From NCBI RefSeq assembly GCF_025153525.1, contig NZ_JANZNR010000002.1:434001-498000 (forward strand): a stretch of DNA of 64,000 nt, read 5' to 3'. This document shows, piece after piece, positions 1-6,357 of the stretch. Under the pieces are notes generated by a model. It had not been told where the DNA came from, ran no database searches, and worked only from the letters and a program-made list of their open reading frames with translations. A program made the position numbers and the translations under genes. The DNA comes from Psychroserpens sp. SPM9 (GTDB lineage: Bacteria; Bacteroidota; Bacteroidia; Flavobacteriales; Flavobacteriaceae). Every line of letters begins with the position of its first letter. Within the stretch, counting starts at the first letter, position 1.

Positions 1-86
1 TTGTTTTAGTAACCATTGTGATCTTAGGAGTTTTAGCATCTAAACTGGCGTCACAAAGAATCACAAAAAAGCTGGTAAAAGGCTAA
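1..86 (+). CDS. C-terminal end of an unidentified gene cut by the window edge
   Basis: An open frame runs from base 3 to a TAA at 84-86 and encodes about 27 residues. The visible tail is one hydrophobic stretch (VTIVILGVLASKLA) followed by a basic end (QRITKKLVKG), as in the last membrane segment and cytoplasmic tail of an integral membrane protein. The family cannot be named from this fragment. It converges with the dusB gene, whose stop lies only a few bases away. Confidence 0.5.
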   Translation, partial: VLVTIVILGVLASKLASQRITKKLVKG

Positions 87-92
87 GTCATA

Positions 93-1085
93 TTAAACAA
101 ATTGGTGATCACCAAACTTATCTAAGACCTCATCAAAAGCAGCAAAAACATCTTTTGAATCATCACTAGTCACCATTTTCATACGGTGTTCTTTAAAATT
201 TGGAATGCCTTTAAAGTAGTTGGTATAATGGCGTCTGGTTTCAAAAACACCCAGTTTTTCGCCTTTCCAGTCGATAGACATTTGTAAATGACGTCTGGCG
301 GCATCCACACGCTCTGCCATAGAAATGGGCGCTAAATGCTCTCCTGTTTCAAAAAAGTGCTTCACTTGCTTAAAAAACCAGGGATTCCCAATCGTCGCAC
401 GACCAATCATACAGCCATCTAAGCCAAAACTATCGCGCATAAGTGCTGCTTTTTCAGGAGAATCTACATCGCCATTTCCAAATACAGGAATGTGCATACG
501 CGGATTGTTTTTTACAGCCGCAATAGGTTTCCAATCGGCTTCGCCTTTATACATTTGAGCACGTGTTCTTCCGTGGATAGAAATCGCTTTGCAACCTACA
601 TCCTGAAGACGTTCGGCAACTTCAACGATTTTAATCGAATCGTGATCCCAGCCCAAACGGGTTTTAACGGTTACTGGCAAGTTGGTACGTTTTACCATTT
701 CAGCGGTTAAACTTTCCATCAGGCAAACATCTTTTAGGATGCCTGCACCTGCACCTTTACTCACTACCTTTTTTACCGGACAACCAAAATTAATATCAAT
801 GATATCGGGATTAGACTTTTCAACAATATCTATGGTTTGCAACATACTCTCCATATTGGCTCCAAAAATCTGAATCCCAACAGGACGTTCTTTTTCATAG
901 ATATCGAGTTTCATGACGCTTTTTGCTGCATCGCGAATTAAGCCCTCACTGGAAATAAATTCGGTGTACACCACATCGGCACCTTGTTCCTTGCATAAAG
1001 CACGAAACGGTGGATCACTAACATCTTCCATTGGTGCTAACAACAACGGAAAATCTGGAAGTTCTATATCGCCTATTTTTACCAA
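93..1085 (-). CDS. dusB: tRNA-dihydrouridine synthase, DusB family
   Basis: Flavin enzyme that reduces uridine to dihydrouridine in the D-loop of tRNAs. The protein opens with the family's FMN-barrel start (LLLAPMEDVSDPPFR) and carries the NFGCP motif with the catalytic cysteine near residue 102, SIHGRTR, and a GRATIGNPW phosphate-binding segment. I place the start at a TTG (first base 1085). That gives about 330 residues, close to the usual 320, and the protein then begins VKIGDIEL. An in-frame ATG lies 19 codons upstream at 1142, but a -7 promoter box (1103-1110) sits between the two, so the longer form would not be in the main transcript. The gene is divergent from the Lgt-like gene. Confidence 0.93.
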   Translation of the reverse strand: MVKIGDIELPDFPLLLAPMEDVSDPPFRALCKEQGADVVYTEFISSEGLIRDAAKSVMKLDIYEKERPVGIQIFGANMESMLQTIDIVEKSNPDIIDINFGCPVKKVVSKGAGAGILKDVCLMESLTAEMVKRTNLPVTVKTRLGWDHDSIKIVEVAERLQDVGCKAISIHGRTRAQMYKGEADWKPIAAVKNNPRMHIPVFGNGDVDSPEKAALMRDSFGLDGCMIGRATIGNPWFFKQVKHFFETGEHLAPISMAERVDAARRHLQMSIDWKGEKLGVFETRRHYTNYFKGIPNFKEHRMKMVTSDDSKDVFAAFDEVLDKFGDHQFV

Positions 1086-1102
1086 ACTCGATTTATTTTG
1101 CG

Positions 1103-1110
1103 CAAAATTA
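1103..1110 (-). promoter_or_regulatory. Putative -7 promoter box of dusB
   Basis: TAATTTTG on the minus strand matches the Bacteroidota -7 consensus TAnnTTTG. It lies 17 bases before the proposed TTG start, so the leader would be very short. No clear -33 TTG is seen at the expected distance. Confidence 0.5.
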
Positions 1111-1127
1111 CAGTTTTTTAGGTAATT

Positions 1128-1916
1128 GTGTATCTTCAACAAGGTTTAACTAAATACCATCCCAATTTGACAATTCCATTTGAGCCCGAACTTTTTGGTA
1201 TTACTATTAATATACATTTGATATTAGAATATGTAGCGTTTTTTATCGCCTTTAGATATTATGTAATATTGCGACGAAAATCTAATGATCATATCTCTTC
1301 AGGAAATCGCTTATCGATTATTCTTGGAGCCGCTTTAGGTGCTTTAATTGGATCGCGTGTGGTTGGGTTTTTAGAAAACCCTTTGATTGATGTGTCTCAA
1401 ACGAATATCATTCAGCTTCTCAATACCAAAACCATTATGGGTGGATTATTGGGTGGTTTATTGGGTGTTGAAATTGCCAAAACAATGATTGGTGAAAAAA
1501 CATCTTCGGGAGACTTGTTTGTGTTTCCTATTATTCTGGGCATTTTTATTGGTCGCATTGGCTGTTTCCTTTCTGGTGTCAACGAATTTACCTACGGAAA
1601 TGTAACCAGCTCCATATTGGGGATGGATTTAGGTGACGGACTCTCACGACACCCAACTTCGCTTTACGAATTGGTGTTTTTGGCCTTCTTATTTATAGCA
1701 TTGCAACAGCTTAAGACAAATAAAACACTGAAAAATGGCACACTTTTTAAACTATTTATGCTGGCTTACTTCGGATTTCGCTTTTGTATTGAATTTTTAA
1801 AACCGAACGTATTTTACATCTTCGGACTCAGTACTATTCAATATTTATGTGTAATTTGTTGGTTGTATTACTCAAAGACTATTGCTCAACTATTACTTCG
1901 TTTGAAAGCGCGTTAG
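1128..1916 (+). CDS. Lgt-like (prolipoprotein diacylglyceryl transferase family) membrane protein
   Basis: A roughly 262-residue polytopic membrane protein of the Lgt superfamily. It shows the family glycine-rich segment and the signature region as GRIGCFLSG (residues 142-150), followed by RHPTSLYE (174-181). In true Lgt the signature is GRxGN, and that Asn is among the residues reported as important for transfer of diacylglyceryl from phosphatidylglycerol to prolipoproteins; here it is Cys146. This may therefore be a paralogue with another acceptor or donor. The start is uncertain: GTG at 1128 or TTG at 1167 (MTIPFEPELFG). The last codons and the TAG stop lie inside an intergenic repeat element. 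It is followed by a tetraether-synthase-like radical SAM gene in the same direction. Confidence 0.75.
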   Translation: MYLQQGLTKYHPNLTIPFEPELFGITINIHLILEYVAFFIAFRYYVILRRKSNDHISSGNRLSIILGAALGALIGSRVVGFLENPLIDVSQTNIIQLLNTKTIMGGLLGGLLGVEIAKTMIGEKTSSGDLFVFPIILGIFIGRIGCFLSGVNEFTYGNVTSSILGMDLGDGLSRHPTSLYELVFLAFLFIALQQLKTNKTLKNGTLFKLFMLAYFGFRFCIEFLKPNVFYIFGLSTIQYLCVICWLYYSKTIAQLLLRLKAR

Positions 1917-2048
1917 GGATAGCAGCGGTATCCTTTTTTGAGGTACGAAAAAAAGATTTAGCGAATAGCCCGACGTTTTGTGATTCTGGAAGATTTTAAC
2001 CCAATTTTTGGAGGTTTAAAACTTACAGAAGCGCAAAAGGTAACGCCC
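1909..2048. repeat. Flavobacterial intergenic palindromic repeat, copy 1 (long form)
   Basis: Begins CGCGTTAGGGATAGCAGCGG and ends GGTAACGCCC. It aligns, in opposite orientation, with the element at 33451-33528 over both ends: CGCGTTA, GGATRGCAGYGGYATCC, the T-run/A-run arms, GATWTARCGRAYAGCCYGAC and GGTAACGCCC. Copy 1 carries about 62 extra bases between AGCCCGAC and GGTAACGCCC. The arms form an imperfect hairpin (ATCCTTTTTT pairing with AAAAAAAGAT). I recognise this type of element as common between genes in flavobacterial genomes; its function is unknown to me. It supplies the stop codon of the Lgt-like gene. Confidence 0.7.
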
Positions 2049-2070
2049 AACTACAGAATAAAACTTAAAT

Positions 2071-3465
2071 ATGCCAGTTAGAAAATACACCTATTACGAT
2101 TTTACACTAAGCCTTTGTCCGGAATGTTTACGACGTGTAGATGCTAAGATTGTATTTGAAAACGGAAACGTTTACATGCTAAAACGCTGCAATGAACATG
2201 GCAATAGTAAGGTGCTCATTGCCGATGATATTACGTATTATAAAAACATAAGAAACTACAATAAGCCTAGCGAAACCCCTTATACTTTTAATACCAAAAC
2301 GCATTATGGTTGTCCTTATGATTGTGGCTTGTGTCCAGATCATGAGCAACATAGCTGTCTGACTGTTGTTGAAGTGACCGATCGTTGCAATTTAACGTGT
2401 CCGACCTGTTACGCTGGTTCGTCGCCAACCTACGGAAGACATCGTACTCTAGAAGAGGTTAAAGCCATGCTGGATGCCATCGTTACAAATGAAAAAGAGC
2501 CTGATGTGGTTCAGATTTCGGGAGGCGAGCCTACCATCCATCCGCAGTTTTGGGACATTATGGATTATGCAAAATCACTACCTATTAGGCATTTAATGCT
2601 GAATACTAACGGTATTAAAATTGCAAAAGATGTCGCTTTTGCTGAACGCCTTAAAAGCTATGCCCCAGATTTTGAAATTTACCTTCAGTTTGATTCATTT
2701 GAAAACACGGTGCTGCAAGAATTACGTGGTGCCGATTTAAATACCGTTCGCCAACAGGCTTTAGATAACCTAAACCGCTTAAACCTTTCCACGACTTTGG
2801 TAGTGACACTCCAAAAAGGGTTGAATGATGGTGAAATCGGAAAAATTATTGATTATGCCTTACAACAACGATGTGTGCGAGGTGTCACGTTTCAGCCCAC
2901 TCAAATTGCAGGGCGTTTAGATAATTTTAATCCGGAAACCGATCGCATGACCTTGACAGAAGTACGCCGTAAAATCATGGAACAAACCTCAATTTTTAAT
3001 AGTGATGATTTACTTCCTGTGCCTTGTAACCCAGACGCTTTGGTCATGGGATATGCTTTAAAATTAGATGGAGAAGTATTTCCGTTGACGCGCTATATCA
3101 ATCCGAATGACTTATTAGACAACAGTAAAAACACCATTATTTACGAACAGGATGAGCAGCTTCATGGCAAAATGATTGAATTGTTTAGCACAGGAAATTC
3201 TGTAGAAAAAGCGGAAGAAAACTTAAAATCAATCATGTGTTGTTTACCCAATATTGATGCACCAGAACTGGGTTATGATAATTTGTTTAGAATCATTATT
3301 ATGCAGTTTATAGATGCTTATAATTTTGATGTTCGCGCCATTAAAAAGTCCTGTGTGCATATTGTAGATAAAGACAATAAAATCATTCCTTTTGAAACGA
3401 TGAATTTGTTTTATCGCGACGATAAAAAAGAGCGCTTAGAAGAACTTAAAAAAGAATATGTATGA
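2071..3465 (+). CDS. Radical SAM protein of the tetraether lipid synthase (Tes)-like family
   Basis: A 464-residue protein. The N-terminus has a zinc-ribbon-like set (Cys16, Cys19, Cys40, His43). Next comes a second cysteine cluster (GCPYDCGLCPDHEQHSC: Cys81, 85, 88, 96), then the radical SAM motif CNLTCPTC (Cys106, 110, 113), then GGEPT (151-155). More cysteines follow toward the C-terminus (for example CC in SIMCCLPN). This layout is characteristic of the family containing archaeal Tes, which forms carbon-carbon bonds between lipid tails, and of its uncharacterised bacterial relatives. Substrate here is unknown. Its stop overlaps the next start (ATGA at 3462-3465), implying coupled translation with a small membrane protein. 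The Lgt-like neighbour supports a lipid-related role by inference. Confidence 0.8.
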   Translation: MPVRKYTYYDFTLSLCPECLRRVDAKIVFENGNVYMLKRCNEHGNSKVLIADDITYYKNIRNYNKPSETPYTFNTKTHYGCPYDCGLCPDHEQHSCLTVVEVTDRCNLTCPTCYAGSSPTYGRHRTLEEVKAMLDAIVTNEKEPDVVQISGGEPTIHPQFWDIMDYAKSLPIRHLMLNTNGIKIAKDVAFAERLKSYAPDFEIYLQFDSFENTVLQELRGADLNTVRQQALDNLNRLNLSTTLVVTLQKGLNDGEIGKIIDYALQQRCVRGVTFQPTQIAGRLDNFNPETDRMTLTEVRRKIMEQTSIFNSDDLLPVPCNPDALVMGYALKLDGEVFPLTRYINPNDLLDNSKNTIIYEQDEQLHGKMIELFSTGNSVEKAEENLKSIMCCLPNIDAPELGYDNLFRIIIMQFIDAYNFDVRAIKKSCVHIVDKDNKIIPFETMNLFYRDDKKERLEELKKEYV

Positions 3466-3665
3466 ACGCATTCGCGATATTGGGTAGCGGCTGGGAATTC
3501 TTTATTGTTTTAATGATTTTCTTCGGAATTATCGTTCCTTTATTCTTGTTTATCTTTGGGTTCATTAAATACGCAAAAGATAAGAAACAAGGAAAAATAA
3601 TTTTAATTATTGCAACAATATATACAATTATAGGCTTCGGAATTTGTGGAGGCTTCGGATTTTAA
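3462..3665 (+). CDS. Small membrane protein A, paralogue of the next gene
   Basis: A 67-residue protein with two hydrophobic helices (about 12-36 and 46-66) joined by a basic loop (KYAKDKKQGK). It ends with a glycine/cysteine motif, IGFGICGGFGF. The ATG overlaps the stop of the radical SAM gene by four bases, so it is probably co-translated. It aligns along its length with the following gene, notably the basic loop and FGICGG/LGICGA. I do not recognise the family. Given its context it could be a membrane partner or anchor for the upstream enzyme, but nothing in the sequence proves this. Confidence 0.7.
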   Translation: MNAFAILGSGWEFFIVLMIFFGIIVPLFLFIFGFIKYAKDKKQGKIILIIATIYTIIGFGICGGFGF

Positions 3666-3675
3666 AATAGAAACA

Positions 3676-3882
3676 ATGATGATTTTAGGACCAAATATGA
3701 ACTTTGACGGCTTGTTAGTCATGATTTTATTAATCATGTTTGGCCCTGCAATTTTACTAGCCATTATTGGAATTATAGTTTATAAAAAACATAAAAAAGC
3801 AGCTAAAGTCTTATTTATTTTAGCTGCCCTGTATTTAATTATAAGCCTTGGTATTTGTGGTGCGCTAATCGCTGGTGTTTAA
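3676..3882 (+). CDS. Small membrane protein B, paralogue of the previous gene
   Basis: About 68 residues from the ATG at 3676 (MMILGPNMNF), ten bases after the preceding stop. An ATG at 3646 would extend the protein but overlaps the previous gene. It has two hydrophobic helices around a basic loop (KKHKKAAK) and ends in LGICGALIAGV, mirroring its neighbour. The pair looks like a local gene duplication kept at the end of the Lgt-like/radical SAM operon. Function unknown. Confidence 0.68.
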   Translation: MMILGPNMNFDGLLVMILLIMFGPAILLAIIGIIVYKKHKKAAKVLFILAALYLIISLGICGALIAGV

Positions 3883-3895
3883 ACCTAATATATTA

Positions 3896-5131
3896 TTAAA
3901 ATTCAATAAGCGCTTCCACCTCTTCGTCACCGCGTTTAACCACTACTTTGGTTTTGTCGCCTTTATCATAAGTGGACAATGCGCGCATATAGCTTTCCAT
4001 ATCAGTGACTGAATTCTCTCCCAGTTTTATAACAATATCCCCTTTTTGAAGACCGGCTTTTTGTGCTGGTTTTTCTTCACTGACACCATCAATTCGCATG
4101 CCTTCGCCATCAAATAAATAATCGGGAATTACACCTAAACCAACTTTAAATCGTGGCAAATCTTCACTTTCGTTTTTGGTTTTTCTGAATGGCAACTTAC
4201 CATTATCATCCAAATCGGTTATGATTTCAAAAATATAGTCTGAAATCGTAGCCATACCTTTATAATTTAGCTTTTCAGAATCATCACCAGGCTTGTGATA
4301 ATCTTCATGCTGACCTGTAAAAAAGTGTAACACCGGAAGATCACTGTTGTAAAACGACGTATGATCACTTGGACCAACACCAGATTCGTTTTCTATAATT
4401 TTAAACTTTGAATTATTGGCTTTAACAACTTGTTTTAAAATAGGAGATGTTCCAACACCATAAACCGCTAAAGTACTGTCTTGTTTTAAGCGACCAACCA
4501 TATCCATATTAATCATATAGTTTGCCTTTTTTAAATCTATGGTTGGATTTTTAGTAAAATAATTAGAACCTAACAACCCCATTTCTTCACCTGAAAATGC
4601 CATAAACAAATAGTTGTTGCCTTTGTTGGCAGACTTTAACTTGTCGGCAAGACTAAGCAATACTGCAACACCACTTGCGTTATCATCGGCTCCATTGTGA
4701 ATTGCTTTTGTTTCGCCTCTGTATAAAGAGCCTTCAGCACCATAACCTAAATGGTCATAATGCGCACCAATAATAATGGTATGTTCGGCCTGGTTATCTA
4801 AAAAACCTACCACATTAGTTCCTGTAATGGTGCTATCACCATCTTTGACGGTGTAGTTTACTTCTTGATGTGGATCGGTTTTAGGTTTGAATGAAAACGT
4901 TTGGAAATAACCTTGTGTCCCTTTTTCTTTGAGACCTAAATTTTTAAACCGTTTAGCAATATAACCTGCAGCTGCTTTTTCTCCTTTGGTTCCGGTTTGG
5001 CGACCTTCAAGTTTATCATCGGCTAAAAAAGTAACGTCCTCCTTAATACTTACCGATTGATTTTTTTCTTTGGAATCTGATTTACAGCCAACAAAAACCG
5101 TCAAAAAAAGTACAAATAATATGTTTTTCAT
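3896..5131 (-). CDS. M28 family zinc aminopeptidase lipoprotein with C-terminal PDZ domain
   Basis: 411 residues beginning with a lipoprotein signal (FVGC, Cys16), so probably anchored in the envelope. The M28 metal ligands are in order: AHYDHLGY (His124), NGADDNASG (Asp150), FSGEEMG (Glu182/183), INMDMVGR and HEDYHKPGD. Residues from about 325 form a PDZ-like domain (AGLQKGDIVIKLG). It would remove N-terminal residues from peptides outside the cytoplasm. It is divergent from the PD40 lipoprotein gene with a 42-base shared promoter region and converges with the small membrane protein operon. Confidence 0.9.
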   Translation of the reverse strand: MKNILFVLFLTVFVGCKSDSKEKNQSVSIKEDVTFLADDKLEGRQTGTKGEKAAAGYIAKRFKNLGLKEKGTQGYFQTFSFKPKTDPHQEVNYTVKDGDSTITGTNVVGFLDNQAEHTIIIGAHYDHLGYGAEGSLYRGETKAIHNGADDNASGVAVLLSLADKLKSANKGNNYLFMAFSGEEMGLLGSNYFTKNPTIDLKKANYMINMDMVGRLKQDSTLAVYGVGTSPILKQVVKANNSKFKIIENESGVGPSDHTSFYNSDLPVLHFFTGQHEDYHKPGDDSEKLNYKGMATISDYIFEIITDLDDNGKLPFRKTKNESEDLPRFKVGLGVIPDYLFDGEGMRIDGVSEEKPAQKAGLQKGDIVIKLGENSVTDMESYMRALSTYDKGDKTKVVVKRGDEEVEALIEF

Positions 5132-5143
5132 CTTATGAAATCT

Positions 5144-5151
5144 TAATTTTG
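5144..5151 (+). promoter_or_regulatory. Putative -7 box for the PD40 lipoprotein gene
   Basis: TAATTTTG matches TAnnTTTG and lies 22 bases before the ATG at 5174. It almost abuts an opposing box on the other strand, so two promoters face outward from the same 42-base gap. Confidence 0.45.
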
Positions 5152-5153
5152 CA

Positions 5154-5161
5154 CAAATTTA
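5154..5161 (-). promoter_or_regulatory. Putative -7 box for the M28 peptidase gene
   Basis: TAAATTTG on the minus strand matches TAnnTTTG and lies 22 bases upstream of the peptidase ATG. Confidence 0.45.
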
Positions 5162-5173
5162 GTCAATATTAGC

Positions 5174-6286
5174 ATGAAATACACATACCTAATTATATTC
5201 GGAATATTACTTTTCAATTGTAAAAATGAAACGAAAACCATTTCCGAAGCAGAGAAAACAGTTCAAACGGAAACCATTGAACCTGCAAATGATTCTTTAA
5301 TTTATCCCGAAGAAAAACATTTTAAATCAATTCGTCAAGTGACTTTTGGTGGTGATAATGCTGAGGCTTATTGGAGTTTTGATGATCAACAACTGGTATT
5401 TCAATCTAATAACAAAGCCTGGAATGTAGGTTGTGATCAAATGTTTTTGATGGATGCTGACCAGACTTTTAAAGATCAGGTTCCTCCCATGGTAAGTACC
5501 GGAAAAGGGCGAACCACTTGTGCTTATTTCTTACCAGATAACAAGCATATCATTTATGCGTCAACACATTTAAAGCAAGACGAATGTCCGGATACACCGT
5601 TGCGTAAAAACGGAAAGTACATCTGGCCCATCTATGATAGTTACGATATTTTTGTTGCCGATTTAGAAGGTAATATTGTAAAACAATTAACCAACGAAAT
5701 TGGTTATGATGCCGAACCAACCGTGTCTCCTAAAGGTGATAAAATTGTATTTACTTCAACCCGAAGTGGTGATTTAGAATTATATACTATGAATATTGAT
5801 GGTTCTGATGTGAAGCAAATTACCAACGAATTGGGTTACGATGGAGGTGCTTTCTTTTCGCCTGACGGAACCAAATTAATTTTCCGTTCGTCTCGTCCTA
5901 AAACTGAACAAGAAATTAAAGACTATAAAGATTTATTAGCTCAAGGCTTGGTTGAACCTACCGAAATGGAACTGTACATCTGTAATGCTGACGGAAGTGA
6001 TTTGCGTCAGTTAACCGATTTAGGGAATGCTAATTGGAGTCCGTTTTTTCACCCTTCAGGAAAGAAAATTTTATTCTCTTCAAACTTTGAGGCTGTACGC
6101 GGATTTCCATTTAATCTATACTTAATTGATATCGACGGAAAGAATTTGGAACGTGTGACGCATGGTGAAACTTTTGATGCGTTTCCGGTATTTTCTAATG
6201 ACGGAAAGTATTTAGCATTCTCTTCAAATCGCAACAATGGAGGCGGAAGAGATACCAATTTATTTATTGCAGAGTGGCAAGACTAA
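5174..6286 (+). CDS. PD40/TolB-like beta-propeller lipoprotein
   Basis: 370 residues with a lipoprotein signal (LLFNC, Cys16). Successive PD40 (WD40-like) blades are visible: SPKGDKIVFTSTRSGDLELY, SPDGTKLIFRSSRP, HPSGKKILFSSN, SNDGKYLAFSSNRN. These fold as a periplasmic or surface beta-propeller like the C-terminal part of TolB, but the protein lacks the TolB N-terminal domain, so it is not TolB itself. It may bind protein or polysaccharide; no catalytic site is seen. It is transcribed away from the M28 peptidase, and both could act in peptide scavenging. Confidence 0.85.
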   Translation: MKYTYLIIFGILLFNCKNETKTISEAEKTVQTETIEPANDSLIYPEEKHFKSIRQVTFGGDNAEAYWSFDDQQLVFQSNNKAWNVGCDQMFLMDADQTFKDQVPPMVSTGKGRTTCAYFLPDNKHIIYASTHLKQDECPDTPLRKNGKYIWPIYDSYDIFVADLEGNIVKQLTNEIGYDAEPTVSPKGDKIVFTSTRSGDLELYTMNIDGSDVKQITNELGYDGGAFFSPDGTKLIFRSSRPKTEQEIKDYKDLLAQGLVEPTEMELYICNADGSDLRQLTDLGNANWSPFFHPSGKKILFSSNFEAVRGFPFNLYLIDIDGKNLERVTHGETFDAFPVFSNDGKYLAFSSNRNNGGGRDTNLFIAEWQD

Positions 6287-6309
6287 AGGGGTTTACAAAT
6301 CTCTGAAAG

Positions 6310-6338
6310 TGAGATTCTTCGCTTCTTTATGAATGACA
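6310..6338. repeat. Possible degraded member of a short flavobacterial hairpin repeat
   Basis: TGAGATTCTTC and GAATGACA flank a short spacer. On the minus strand this reads TGTCATTC...GAAGAATCTCA, resembling the GTCATGCTGAA/TTCAGCATCTCA elements at 33590 and 35822. Weak evidence from one copy. Confidence 0.3.
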
Positions 6339-6357
6339 GAATAGTTCCGAATAAAAA

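Noticed and set aside
560-565. CACGTG core in dusB as a parS site
   Set aside because: The flanking bases do not fit GTTnCACGTGnAAC.
1086-1142. N-terminal extension of dusB to the ATG at 1142
   Set aside because: A consensus -7 promoter box lies within it and the family start aligns with the TTG at 1085.
1980-2081. 33-codon GTG frame before the radical SAM gene as a peptide precursor
   Set aside because: It lies mostly within the repeat element, has no signal or precursor features, and overlaps the next start; chance is more likely.
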